NCBI GenBank assembly: GCA_039180025.1
Contig: JBCDDZ010000034.1
Coordinates: forward strand, 1 to 30,579
Length of the DNA: 30,579 nucleotides
DNA from: Algisphaera sp039180025
Lineage (GTDB): Bacteria; Planctomycetota; Phycisphaerae; Phycisphaerales; Phycisphaeraceae
Direction of reading: 5' to 3'
Shown here: one piece after another, positions 11,487-19,019 of the stretch
Layout: the number at the start of each line of letters is the position of its first letter
Position numbering within the stretch: the stretch's first letter is position 1
Notes under the pieces: model-generated
Seen by the model: the letters and a program-made list of their open reading frames with translations, nothing else
The model's database searches: none
What the model was told of the DNA's origin: nothing
Program-made: the position numbers and the translations under genes

Positions 11487-12053
11487 ATGAGTAAGCCCAA
11501 AACCTGGTGCCTCACCGCCGCGGCCCTCACCGCCTTTTGGGCCGGACTCGCCGCCGGCCTGGCCGGCCTCCGCGCCCTCGAAACCCGGCCCGACACCGTG
11601 GTCCGCTACGTCGACCAGACCCCCTGGGACACCCTCGCCCCCCCCGAGCAGGCCCGGGCCCTCGAAACCCTCGCCCGCCATGTCACCCAGCTCCCCCCCG
11701 AGGAGCGCACCAACGCCCAGGTCGCCCGGGCGATCCGCGGCTGGTTCGAGACCCGCACCCCCGAAGAGCGTGAACGCTACCTCGAACTCACCCTGCCCCG
11801 TGGCCTCGAACAGATGACCCAGGCCCTCAACGCCATGACCCCTGAGCAGCGCCGCGGCCTGATCGAGCAGGCCAGCGAAAACCTCGACGCCTCGCTCGCC
11901 GAATCCCTCCCCGACCTCAGCGACCCCCACATGCAACGCCTGATCCAGCAGGGCATCCAGACCTTCCTCGAAGACGCCAGCCCCGAAACCCAACTCGACC
12001 TCCTGCCCCTGCTCCAACGCATGCAGGACGTCCTCCGCGAGACCCGGTCGTGA
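11487..12053 (+). CDS. membrane-anchored helical protein of unknown function, ABC cassette
   Basis: Not recognised. The 188-residue protein has one N-terminal hydrophobic segment (about 8-29, Ala/Gly/Leu-rich, a signal anchor or uncleaved signal). The remainder is hydrophilic and predicted all-helical, with repeated 'TPEERERYLEL', 'TPEQRRGLIEQ' and 'SPETQLDLLPL' patterns that suggest a helical-repeat or coiled domain outside the membrane. It has no cysteine beyond the anchor region and no catalytic motif. Its TGA overlaps the GTG start of the ATPase gene (GTGA), so it is translationally coupled to the exporter and may be an accessory subunit. It does not resemble a canonical periplasmic adaptor (HlyD type). 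Confidence 0.6.
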   Translation: MSKPKTWCLTAAALTAFWAGLAAGLAGLRALETRPDTVVRYVDQTPWDTLAPPEQARALETLARHVTQLPPEERTNAQVARAIRGWFETRTPEERERYLELTLPRGLEQMTQALNAMTPEQRRGLIEQASENLDASLAESLPDLSDPHMQRLIQQGIQTFLEDASPETQLDLLPLLQRMQDVLRETRS

Positions 12054-13144
12054 CCCCCGGAATTCCCCCTGCATTGCCCCACACCTTGCCCCTCGAACCC
12101 TCCGCCGAGCCGCCCCCCAGAAACGCTGCCCCCGGAAACGCTGCCCCCGGAAACGCTGCCCCCGGAAGCGATCCCGAAACGCCCGCCGCGCTGCGTCTCC
12201 ACCACGTCAGCAAACGCTTCGCCAAACGCCCCGCGATCATCGACCTGTCACTCTCCGTCGATCCCGGTTCGATTCACGGCCTGCTCGGCCACAACGGGGC
12301 CGGCAAGAGCACCACCCTCGGGATGCTTCTGGGGCAGGTCTATCCCGACGCCGGTCGGGTCTACGTCCACGGCCATGACGTCTTCCGGCACCGCCGACCC
12401 GCCTTGGCCAAGGTCGGGGCGATCTTCGAATCCCCTTGTTTCTACGACTACCTCTCGGGCCTCCGCAACCTCCGCATCCTCGCCGCGTACACCGGCAAAG
12501 TTTCCCGCCCGCAACTCGACGACACCGTCGAACTCGTCGGACTCGGCGCCCGCGTCCACGACAAAGTCGCCACCTATTCCCACGGCATGCGCCAACGCCT
12601 CGCCCTCGCCCAGGCCCTGCTCCCGGGCCCGTCCACGCTCCTGCTCGACGAGCCCACCGACGGCCTGGACCCCGAAGGCATTGCCGAGTTCCGCCGCCTG
12701 ATCCAGCGCCTCAACCGCGAGCGCCACCTCACCATCCTCTTCAGTTCACACCTGCTGAGCGAGGTCGAAAAACTCTGCGACCGCGTCACCGTCCTGCACC
12801 ACGGCCGCAAGGTCTTCGACGGCCGCTGGGACGCCGCCTCGCCCACCGCGGCCCGCCGCCTCGAACTCGAAGTCGACCGCACCGACGAGGCGGTGGGGGG
12901 GTTGCGGGCCGCCGGCCTGTTGGAACCCCGCCCCGACCCCCGGGGCCGACTCCTCCTCGCCGGCCACACCCCGCCCGCTGCCGTCAACCACTGGCTCGTC
13001 GAGCACGGCTTCCGCGTCTCCCGCCTCGGACTCGTCCGCGCCTCGCTCGAAGACTTCTACCTCGAAACCATCACCCCCCCGGAAGCGGGGTCGGCTCGGA
13101 CGCTCTCCCCGGAAGCGCCCCCGGTCCAGATGCCTGCCACGTAG
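12050..13144 (+). CDS. ABC transporter ATP-binding protein (ABC-2 exporter type)
   Basis: Cytoplasmic ATPase that powers the adjacent permease. The 364-residue protein has Walker A 'GHNGAGKST' (80-88), Q-loop region near 125, signature 'YSHGMRQRLALA' (176-187; SHGM in place of LSGGQ, common in this subfamily) and Walker B with D-loop 'LLLDEPTDGLDP' (197-208). The H-loop is in 'SSHLLSEVE'. It starts with GTG overlapping the preceding stop. The first 45 residues are an unusual Pro/Ala/Asn extension, part of which is three exact copies of NAAPG coded by a perfect 15-base repeat. The C-terminal domain (after about 260) ends in a Pro-rich tail. The substrate is unknown; the ABC-2 class exports lipids, polysaccharides or drugs. 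Confidence 0.88.
   Translation: MTPGIPPALPHTLPLEPSAEPPPRNAAPGNAAPGNAAPGSDPETPAALRLHHVSKRFAKRPAIIDLSLSVDPGSIHGLLGHNGAGKSTTLGMLLGQVYPDAGRVYVHGHDVFRHRRPALAKVGAIFESPCFYDYLSGLRNLRILAAYTGKVSRPQLDDTVELVGLGARVHDKVATYSHGMRQRLALAQALLPGPSTLLLDEPTDGLDPEGIAEFRRLIQRLNRERHLTILFSSHLLSEVEKLCDRVTVLHHGRKVFDGRWDAASPTAARRLELEVDRTDEAVGGLRAAGLLEPRPDPRGRLLLAGHTPPAAVNHWLVEHGFRVSRLGLVRASLEDFYLETITPPEAGSARTLSPEAPPVQMPAT
12121..12165 (+). repeat. perfect 15-base tandem repeat, 3 copies, inside the ABC ATPase gene
   Basis: The unit AAACGCTGCCCCCGG occurs three times head to tail, with a degenerate partial copy on each side. It codes for NAAPG repeats in the N-terminal extension before the ABC domain. The unit shares the CCCCGGAA core with repeats at 20869, 22900 and 24025. 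Confidence 0.9.
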
Positions 13145-13255
13145 GCGCTGCTCGGTGGGCGGAGTCGCGATCTGTTTTAACGCCTCACTCCACCCCATCC
13201 CCTCCATGACTCGCCCCGCGCAATCGCCCCACACGCTCCCGCCCCCGGAAATCCG

Positions 13256-14104
13256 ATGACCCTCTGGACCGCCCAGTTCGGACACGAACTCTACAAACTC
13301 TTCGCCCGCAAGCGGACCTACATCGGCTTCGCCGCGTTCCTCCTGCTCCAGGCCGCCATCCTCGCCCTCCTCCAGCACCCCCACGCCCAGGACGCGGTCG
13401 GCAACATCCTCGTCAAGAACGGCCTCGCGTTCTCCGAGTATTACAACGGCCTGACCCTCGCCATCGCCGTGATTGCCTTCTCGTTCACCTTCCTCGGCGG
13501 GCTCTACGTCGCCCTCGTTGCCGGCGACATCGTCGCCAAGGAAGTCGAGGAAGGCACCATGCGCATGATCCTCGCCCGCCCCGTCGGCCGCACCCGCCTG
13601 CTGCTGATTAAGCTCGCCGCCTGCCTCGTCTACACCCTCGTCCTGGTCCTGTTTCTCGGCGCGACCGCGCTGCTCTTCGCCACCCTCTACCGCGGCTCGC
13701 TGGGCAAACTCTTCATCTTCATCGACCAGGAAAACCTCTTCGGCTTCTACGACACCCTGCCCGGCCTCTACCGCTACTGCCGCAGTGTCGTCTGCCTCGC
13801 CCTGGCCACCCTGACCATCGCCTCGCTGGGCTTCATGTTCTCCTGCTTCAAGATGAAGCCCGCCGCCGCGACCATCCTCACCCTGTCGGTGTTCTTTATC
13901 GACGCGGTCCTCACCAACCTGCCCTACTTCCGCGAACTCCGCGGCCTGTTCATGAGCTACCACATCGGCTTCTGGGTCCGCACCTACCACGAATTCCCCC
14001 CCTGGCCCGCCATCGGCCGCAGCGTGCTGATCCTCTTCGGCCTGTCCACCACCTTCGTCGTCGTCGGCATCACCCACTTCCGCCTCCGCGACCTCAAGAG
14101 CTGA
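13256..14104 (+). CDS. ABC-2 type transporter permease
   Basis: Inner-membrane partner of the ATPase encoded just upstream. The 282-residue protein has about six hydrophobic segments (near residues 22-42, 65-95, 118-142, 175-195, 203-222 and 250-275). The cytoplasmic motif 'DIVAKEVEEGTMRMILARPVGRTRLLLIKL' region after the second segment is characteristic of ABC-2/NatB-like permeases. There are 112 bases between the two genes, which contain no terminator and no obvious promoter, so they are probably cotranscribed. No ribosome-binding site of consensus strength precedes the ATG, though GGAA lies 8 bases upstream. Confidence 0.85.
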   Translation: MTLWTAQFGHELYKLFARKRTYIGFAAFLLLQAAILALLQHPHAQDAVGNILVKNGLAFSEYYNGLTLAIAVIAFSFTFLGGLYVALVAGDIVAKEVEEGTMRMILARPVGRTRLLLIKLAACLVYTLVLVLFLGATALLFATLYRGSLGKLFIFIDQENLFGFYDTLPGLYRYCRSVVCLALATLTIASLGFMFSCFKMKPAAATILTLSVFFIDAVLTNLPYFRELRGLFMSYHIGFWVRTYHEFPPWPAIGRSVLILFGLSTTFVVVGITHFRLRDLKS

Positions 14105-14210
14105 CCCCGCCCGCCGCCACGCTCCCGGCCTAGGCAAGACCGCTCGCCCCCGGCAAGTCCCCGCAAGCCTCGGCCCTCGGATCCGACGGCCAAACCCGCC
14201 CCGTCAACGC

Positions 14211-14238
14211 TTGACTTCGCGCCGAACCGTGCCATACT
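14211..14238 (+). promoter_or_regulatory. sigma70-type promoter upstream of aroF leader
   Basis: TTGACT (14211-14216) and CATACT (14233-14238) are 16 bases apart; reading the -10 one base later as ATACTT gives 17. The predicted start is near 14245. The promoter lies about 265 bases before the DAHP synthase start, with a terminator between them. Confidence 0.55.
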
Positions 14239-14254
14239 TCTTTCCGTGATCTCC

Positions 14255-14329
14255 ATGCGATTTACTCCCCCCGCCCGCTTTACGAATCACGGTTTTTCGC
14301 GGCTCCCCGCCGCGCGGGAAGTCGTTTAG
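14255..14329 (+). CDS. candidate Phe-containing leader peptide of aroF
   Basis: A 24-codon frame, ATG to TAG, begins about 10 bases after the predicted transcription start. It contains Phe at codons 3, 9 and 14, all written TTT, whereas the aroF gene downstream uses TTC for every Phe I could read. Stalling at codon 14 would cover the first hairpin (14298-14314) and favour the antiterminator. There is no Shine-Dalgarno sequence, so translation would have to be of the short-leader type suggested for other genes here. It could be a chance frame. Confidence 0.3.
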   Translation: MRFTPPARFTNHGFSRLPAAREVV

Positions 14330-14392
14330 CTCGGACCGTTTCCGGAACCCGCCAAACGCCACCCGACCCGGCCCCGCGTCGGGTTGTTTTTT
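14298..14392 (+). promoter_or_regulatory. putative transcription attenuator of aroF
   Basis: Three mutually exclusive structures can be drawn. Hairpin 1:2 pairs CGCGGC (14298-14303) with GCCGCG (14309-14314). Antiterminator 2:3 pairs CGCGGG (14313-14318) and GTCG (14321-14324) with CCCGCG (14373-14378) and CGAC (14364-14367). Terminator 3:4 pairs ACCCGAC (14361-14367) with GTCGGGT (14378-14384), followed by a T-rich tail to 14392. The layout matches amino-acid attenuators such as pheA in enterobacteria, where the leader peptide senses charged tRNA-Phe. Structures were drawn by eye and short GC pairings arise easily in GC-rich DNA. Confidence 0.4.
14361..14392 (+). terminator. rho-independent terminator in the aroF leader
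   Basis: A 7-base-pair stem with a 10-base loop is followed by TTGTTTTTT. It is well formed by itself. It may be the attenuator terminator, or simply the end of the ABC operon or of a small RNA starting at about 14245. Confidence 0.75.
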
Positions 14393-14504
14393 ACGACCGT
14401 ATCCCGTTCAACCTCGTCGCACCTTGTCCAGCCTAGTTCGCCCCGCTCTCACCGCTCCGAGATCCGCTTCCGCCACGTTTCTTCTTGCCACCAGGAACCC
14501 CGCC

Positions 14505-15560
14505 ATGATCGTCGTCATGCAGCCCCAAGCCACCCCCGACCAAGTCCAGCACGTCCGCGAACTCATCCGGGAGATGGGCCTCAAAGACCACCCTATCGTC
14601 GGCACCGACCTCACCGTCGTCGCCGTGGTCGGTGACGACCGCAAGAAGGACGGCACGAAGCTCGAACGCGCCGCCGGCGTCGACCGCGTCATGAAAGTCC
14701 TCGCCCCCTACAAGATGGCCGCCCGCCTCGAACACACCCAGACCACCCGCGTCGCCGTGGGCCCCGGCGAGGCCTGCGTCTTCGGCGGCACCCAGGTCCC
14801 CGTCATCGCCGGGCCCTGCAGCGTCGAGGGCGAGCACGAAATCCTCGACGCCGCCCACGCCGTCAAGGCCGCCGGCGGCCACGCCCTCCGCGGCGGCGCG
14901 TTCAAGCCCCGCACCAACCCCTACGCCTTCCAGGGCCACGGCGAGGACGGGCTCAAGATGCTCGCCGCCGCCCGCGACGCCACCGGCCTGCCCATCGTCA
15001 CCGAGGTCCTCACCCCGTCCGACGTCCCGCTTGTCGCCCGCTACGCCGACTGCCTCCAGGTCGGCACCCGCAACAGCCAGAACTTCAAGCTCCTCGAGGC
15101 CTGCGGCCGCCAGCCCAAGCCCGTCCTCATGAAGCGCGGCATGTCGATGACCCTTGACGAGTACCTCCAAGCCGCCGAGTACATCCTCGCCGAGGGCAAC
15201 CCTCAGGTCATCCTCTGCGAACGCGGCATCCGCACTTTCGAAGACCACACCCGCAACACCCTCTCGCTCTCCGCCGTCCCCGAACTCCACGCCCGCACCC
15301 ACCTGCCCGTCGTGATCGACCCATCCCACGGCACCGGCAAGGCTCACCTCGTCCCCGCCATGGCCAAGGCCGCCCTCGCCGCCGGCTGCGACGGCCTGGC
15401 CATCGAGATGCACCTCGACCCCGAGCACGCCCTGACCGACGGTGCCCAGTCCATCACCCCCGCCGTGATGACCCAGCTCATGCACGACCTCGCCCGCCTC
15501 GCCGTCGCCGTCGACCGCACTTGCGTCCCCCACCCCGAGGCCGCCACGACCATCGTCTGA
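14505..15560 (+). CDS. aroF: 3-deoxy-7-phosphoheptulonate (DAHP) synthase, type I-beta
   Basis: Condenses phosphoenolpyruvate with erythrose 4-phosphate, the first step of the shikimate pathway to aromatic amino acids. The 351-residue protein begins with a ferredoxin-like/ACT-like regulatory domain (about 1-70), as in Thermotoga-type enzymes that are feedback-inhibited by Tyr or Phe. The barrel follows with 'VIAGPCSVE' (metal Cys), 'RGGAFKPRTNPYAFQG', 'QVGTRNSQNF', 'PVLMKRGM', 'LCERGIRTFE', 'DPSHGTGK' and 'EMHLDPEHALTDGAQS', all signatures of the I-beta class. The start at 14505 has AGGAA 7 bases upstream. A terminator and possible attenuator precede it, so expression may respond to aromatic amino acid supply in addition to allosteric control. 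Confidence 0.94.
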   Translation: MIVVMQPQATPDQVQHVRELIREMGLKDHPIVGTDLTVVAVVGDDRKKDGTKLERAAGVDRVMKVLAPYKMAARLEHTQTTRVAVGPGEACVFGGTQVPVIAGPCSVEGEHEILDAAHAVKAAGGHALRGGAFKPRTNPYAFQGHGEDGLKMLAAARDATGLPIVTEVLTPSDVPLVARYADCLQVGTRNSQNFKLLEACGRQPKPVLMKRGMSMTLDEYLQAAEYILAEGNPQVILCERGIRTFEDHTRNTLSLSAVPELHARTHLPVVIDPSHGTGKAHLVPAMAKAALAAGCDGLAIEMHLDPEHALTDGAQSITPAVMTQLMHDLARLAVAVDRTCVPHPEAATTIV

Positions 15561-15651
15561 TTTAGCACGACCCACCACGACCACGGATTCGGCCAACGGG
15601 GTCGTCCGCCACGCCGACCCGCCGACTCACCCTAAAGCATCCCCACCCCCC

Positions 15652-15750
15652 CTTAGCGCTTCGGCGTGCGATCGGCGACGACATGGTTGAGACCAGGAGG
15701 TCTGGCCATGAAGGCGTACTTGATGGATTTGCGGCAACGGGTGCGCTAAG
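15652..15750 (+). mobile_element. remnant of an IS630-type element, MITE-like
   Basis: At 15708-15749 a frame reads MKAYLMDLRQRVR then TAA, which matches the conserved first residues of IS630-family transposases (usually MKAYSxDLRxRV). It has a strong AGGAGG at 15695-15700. The stop falls inside GCGCTAAG (15743-15750), the inverted complement of CTTAGCGC (15652-15659). TA dinucleotides, the usual IS630 target, lie in both copies. The rest of the transposase is absent. I read it as a 99-base deletion derivative carrying only the left end of an element. The 266-base aroF-ubiA gap holds nothing else recognisable. Confidence 0.45.
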
Positions 15751-15826
15751 CGCCAACCGTTCCGATCCGCCGCCGCCGCGGAAACGCGCTGGTTCGGCCA
15801 CGCCGCGCTCCTCATCCGCGCCCGGC

Positions 15827-16855
15827 TCAGCCCGCGTAAACATCCGCCACCCCCGCCGCGCCCAGTAGCAGGCTGATGACCCCGTTGACCGTGAAAAACG
15901 CCAGCGGGATCCGCCGCGCTTCCGACCGCCACACCAGCGCATGCTCCACCACCAGCAGCCCCGCCACGCCCCCCAGCGCCAGGCCGAACCACGTGCCGAG
16001 CTGCGGGCTCACCCACCACGCCCCGGCCAGACACCCCGCCGCCCCTGCGTGCAGCCCCCGGCTGACCCACAACGCCCGCTCCTCCCCCAGCGACGCCGGC
16101 ATCGAAAACAGCCCCAGCTTCCGGTCCACCCCCACGTCCTGCAGCGCGTAGATCACGTCGAACCCCGCCACCCAGCACAGCACCATCCCCGCCAGCCACC
16201 ACCCCGCCGCCGACCCCGCCAGGTACCCCGGCTCGATCGCCACCGCCGCCGCCAGCGGGCTCAGCCCCAGCGCCAACCCCAGCACCACGTGGCACCACCA
16301 CGTAAACCGTTTCGCGAAGCTGTACCCCGCCAACACCGCCAGCACCGGGCCGGCCAGGACGAACGGCCACCGGTTGCCCGCCGCCCACCAAAACCCCGCC
16401 GTCCCCAGCATAAAGCCCGCCCCCGTCGCCGCGATCACCCCTCCCGCGAAACGCCGGCTCAGCGCCCCGCTCGCCACCGCCCGGCCCGCCGTCCGCGGGT
16501 TCGCCGCGTCCAGCGCCGCGTCCGCCACCCGGTTCACGCTCATCGCAAACGTCCGCGCCAACACCATGCATCCCACCACCAGCCCCGCCTCGACCCCGCT
16601 CACCCGCCGGCCCGCCCAACCCGCCGCCAGCACCATCCCCAGCACCGCGAACGGCAGCGCGAACACCGTGTGCGACAGCTTGATATCCCGCGCCAGAATC
16701 CCCAGTTTCCCCGCCCAGCCCGCCGCCCGCTCCGTCGGCACCGACGCGGCCGAGCCCGCCGACGATCCCTCACCCGCGGCCCCCGAATCACCGGGGCGGT
16801 AACCCGGGGCAGGGGGGTTTGAGGGGTTCGTCGTCGTCACCGGTTCGCTCTGCAT
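15827..16855 (-). CDS. UbiA-family polyprenyltransferase (4-hydroxybenzoate / menaquinone-type, MqnP- or UbiA-like)
   Basis: Inner-membrane enzyme that transfers a polyprenyl chain to an aromatic quinone precursor. The 342-residue protein has about eight or nine hydrophobic segments after a disordered N-terminus of about 45 residues rich in Pro, Gly, Ala and Ser. The two Asp-rich motifs are clear: 'NRVADAALDAAN' (108-119) and 'DVIYALQDVGVD' (233-244), followed by 'LGLFSMPASLG'. This second motif and the adjacent UbiX homologue are typical of the pair associated with the futalosine menaquinone route as well as ubiquinone synthesis. The pathway cannot be decided here. It lies 44 bases downstream of ubiX, with a TAGACT hexamer 7 bases before its ATG. 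Confidence 0.85.
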   Translation of the reverse strand: MQSEPVTTTNPSNPPAPGYRPGDSGAAGEGSSAGSAASVPTERAAGWAGKLGILARDIKLSHTVFALPFAVLGMVLAAGWAGRRVSGVEAGLVVGCMVLARTFAMSVNRVADAALDAANPRTAGRAVASGALSRRFAGGVIAATGAGFMLGTAGFWWAAGNRWPFVLAGPVLAVLAGYSFAKRFTWWCHVVLGLALGLSPLAAAVAIEPGYLAGSAAGWWLAGMVLCWVAGFDVIYALQDVGVDRKLGLFSMPASLGEERALWVSRGLHAGAAGCLAGAWWVSPQLGTWFGLALGGVAGLLVVEHALVWRSEARRIPLAFFTVNGVISLLLGAAGVADVYAG

Positions 16856-16862
16856 CCCGTCC

Positions 16863-16868
16863 AGTCTA
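16863..16868 (-). promoter_or_regulatory. -10-like hexamer TAGACT for a leaderless ubiA-like transcript
   Basis: On the minus strand TAGACT is followed by exactly 7 bases and the ATG at 16855. It supports the long N-terminal start. No -35 match is seen. Confidence 0.45.
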
Positions 16869-16899
16869 AGCCCTCACCCGTCGCCACGGCCCGCCCCGA

Positions 16900-17538
16900 T
16901 CACCCCGCCCCCGAGATCCGCTGTGCCACCCGCCCGGACCACCGGATCTCCAAGCCGTGTTCCACCCCCACCAGATCCAGGCAACGCCCGACCACAAAGT
17001 CCACTAGTTCCCCGATCGTCCCCGGCAGCATATAAAACCCCGGATTCGCCGGAGCCAGGATCCCGCCCGCCTCCGTCACCGCCGCCATGTTCCGGATATC
17101 CACCAGCGACAACGGCATCTCCCGGTGCACCAGCACCAGCTTTCGCCGCTCTTTGAGCGTCACGTGCGCCGCCCGGTGGATCAGGTTCTGCGCCGACCCC
17201 GACGCGATCGCCCCCAGCGTGTTCGACGAGCACGGGCACACGATCATCCCGTCGTGCTTGAAGCTCCCCGACGCGATCGTCGCCCCCACATCCTTGAAGT
17301 GATGATACGTCAAGCCCGCCGGCGCTTCGCCCCCCGGCTCGCCGCCCGCCAGCACCGCCAGGTCCACCCCCTCCATGCCCAGCTCGTCCTGGAGCAGCCG
17401 CTGCCCCAACGGCGACACCACCAGATGCGTCTGCACCCCGTGCGCCACCAAGAGCTGGACCAGCCGAGCCGCGTACACCGCGCCGCTCGCCCCGGTGACC
17501 CCCACCACGATCCGCTGTGTCTGGTCTGTCTTACCCAT
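16900..17538 (-). CDS. ubiX: flavin prenyltransferase UbiX
   Basis: Makes prenylated FMN, the cofactor of UbiD-type decarboxylases used in quinone synthesis. The 212-residue protein has the flavoprotein P-loop-like 'GVTGASGAVYAARL' (13-26), then 'ASGSFKHDGMIVCPCSSNT' and 'LVHREMPLSLVDIRNM', the core signatures of the family. Length is normal (about 190-210). ATG at 17538 follows TAAACT (17549-17544) by only 5 bases, so its transcript might be leaderless, or the gene is read through from upstream: the preceding unknown gene ends 26 bases away. No UbiD gene is present in the window. Confidence 0.92.
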   Translation of the reverse strand: MGKTDQTQRIVVGVTGASGAVYAARLVQLLVAHGVQTHLVVSPLGQRLLQDELGMEGVDLAVLAGGEPGGEAPAGLTYHHFKDVGATIASGSFKHDGMIVCPCSSNTLGAIASGSAQNLIHRAAHVTLKERRKLVLVHREMPLSLVDIRNMAAVTEAGGILAPANPGFYMLPGTIGELVDFVVGRCLDLVGVEHGLEIRWSGRVAQRISGAG

Positions 17539-17564
17539 GCTTCAGTTTAGGCCCTCCCCGCTGC

Positions 17565-18344
17565 CTATTCCCTCGGCCGTGCGTCATCGAACGCCACGTG
17601 CAGCGTCACCTCGACCCACTGAGGCTGCACCTCGACCGCCAACACCTCCGCCCACCGCCGATCGTCCACCCGGAACCGCGGCAGCGGCAGCCGCTCGCCC
17701 CGGCCCAGCCGCACCAACGCCTCCTGCGCCCCCGGGTCCTCCAGCCGCGCCCGGTCCGCGACCGCCGACACCAACTGTTTCACCCCCAGCCGCTGCTCCC
17801 CGGCCCGCGCCGAAACCACCCCCGCGCCCAGCGTCCCGTCCGCCCCCCGCTCGAACCCGAAAAACACGCTCGCCACCCGCGACCCCAACGCCGACGACTC
17901 GTAATTAAACGCCAGCACCAGCGCCCCGTCCCGCTGGGTCAGCATCACCTGCCCGACCGCCTCGGGCAACGCCACCCCCTGGTTCGCCAGGTACGCCCCC
18001 ATCCGCAGCGCCAGCCACGCGTTGGCTTCGTCGAAATACACCCGGATCTTCCGCACCCCGTCCCCCGTCCCGATCGGATACGTCCACTCCCGCGGCAGCC
18101 GGGTCTCCACCTCCCGCGCCAGCGATTCCAATTCTTCCCCCGGCGTCGCGTCCAGGAACATCCGGTTGCTCTCCCAGTAATCCGGCGTCGCCCGCACCAG
18201 CACCACCGCCCGCACCACTAACGCCCCCAGCACCCCCAGCAAAACCCCCAGCACCAGCCAGCCCCACCGCCGCCGGCTCCCGCGCCGCTTCGGGGCCCGG
18301 CCCCGCCGCCCCGATCCAACCTGTCCCGCGTCCACGCCCGTCAC
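17565..18344 (-). CDS. single-pass membrane protein of unknown function
   Basis: Not recognised. The 259-residue product has a strongly basic N-terminus (about residues 13-27, Arg/Lys-rich) followed by one transmembrane helix (about 28-52). An extracytoplasmic domain of about 200 residues comes next, containing 'TPDYWESNRMFLDATPGEELESLA' and 'REWTYPIGTGDGVRKIRVYFDEANAWL'. Later strands ('GALVLAFNYES', 'EVLAVEVQPQWVEVTLHVAF') suggest a mixed alpha/beta fold. It starts with GTG that overlaps the stop of the previous gene (GTGA), so the two are translationally coupled and probably act together. The frame continues open upstream, but only as a shadow of that gene. Confidence 0.6.
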   Translation of the reverse strand: MTGVDAGQVGSGRRGRAPKRRGSRRRWGWLVLGVLLGVLGALVVRAVVLVRATPDYWESNRMFLDATPGEELESLAREVETRLPREWTYPIGTGDGVRKIRVYFDEANAWLALRMGAYLANQGVALPEAVGQVMLTQRDGALVLAFNYESSALGSRVASVFFGFERGADGTLGAGVVSARAGEQRLGVKQLVSAVADRARLEDPGAQEALVRLGRGERLPLPRFRVDDRRWAEVLAVEVQPQWVEVTLHVAFDDARPRE

Positions 18345-18997
18345 GCCGGCTGCTTCTCGATCAGCGTCCGCGCCGCGTCCGCCAGCGCCTGATGCAACAG
18401 CTCGTGATCCCCCACCGCCCCCACCATCGCCTCGAGCCCTTCCAGCCGGGCCCGGCTGCCCCGCTCGGCGTCCACCGCCGCGATCGCCGCGTCGCCCAGC
18501 GCCTCCGACGCCGCGACAAACCAGTGCGCCGCCCCAGGCTCTTCCCCCGGGTCCAGCCGCCGATGCACCCACCCCGCCGCCGGGGCCGCGACCTCGCAGC
18601 TCACCGCCGGCCCCCGGAACGTCCTGACCGTCCACGTCCCGTCCTCCGCCGCGTTGTCGCACCACAGCACCTCGACGTGCCGCCCCGCCGACTCCGCCTG
18701 CCGCAGTGTCCGCTCCGCCTCGTCCCGCCCCAGCGGCCGGGTCACCGCCACGCACCCGTCCCGGGGGTCCCGCCAGCAAGCGTTGGTCCCGAGCTGCACC
18801 CCCGTGTCCGCCGCGATCATCCGCCGCTGCCGCCGACATTCCTGCAGCGGCAGCAGCACCCGCGCGTACGCCGTCCAGTCTTCCGCCGCCCGCGCCGCCG
18901 CCAACGCCTGCAGGCACAGCGCCTCGCTCCCCAGGTAATCCATCGCCACCAGCCGCCCGCTGGCCCGCTCCATCAAACTGTCCAGCGCTTCGCTCAT
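18341..18997 (-). CDS. soluble protein of unknown function
   Basis: Not recognised. The 218-residue protein is probably cytoplasmic. The N-terminal third ('SLMERASGRLVAMDYLGSEALCLQALAAARAAEDWTAYARVL' region, residues 7-50) has the helix-turn-helix spacing of TPR-like repeats. The middle is a mixed region with scattered Trp and Cys. The C-terminus is again helical. The ATG at 18997 is preferred to a GTG two codons earlier. TACACT (19013-19008) lies 10 bases upstream, which would give a leader of only a few bases. It overlaps the next gene by four bases and follows lysC by 22 bases, so lysC-218-259-ubiX-ubiA run in one direction. Confidence 0.6.
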   Translation of the reverse strand: MSEALDSLMERASGRLVAMDYLGSEALCLQALAAARAAEDWTAYARVLLPLQECRRQRRMIAADTGVQLGTNACWRDPRDGCVAVTRPLGRDEAERTLRQAESAGRHVEVLWCDNAAEDGTWTVRTFRGPAVSCEVAAPAAGWVHRRLDPGEEPGAAHWFVAASEALGDAAIAAVDAERGSRARLEGLEAMVGAVGDHELLHQALADAARTLIEKQPA

Positions 18998-19019
18998 CGT
19001 CACGCCCAGTGTAGCCGCC

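Noticed and set aside
12121..12165. Three-copy direct repeat as a CRISPR array
   Set aside because: Units are 15 bases, contiguous, without spacers, and lie in frame inside a coding region.
15561..15651. ACGACC/GGTCGT pairing downstream of aroF as a terminator
   Set aside because: The loop is long and there is no T tract; pairing of this length is expected by chance in this composition.
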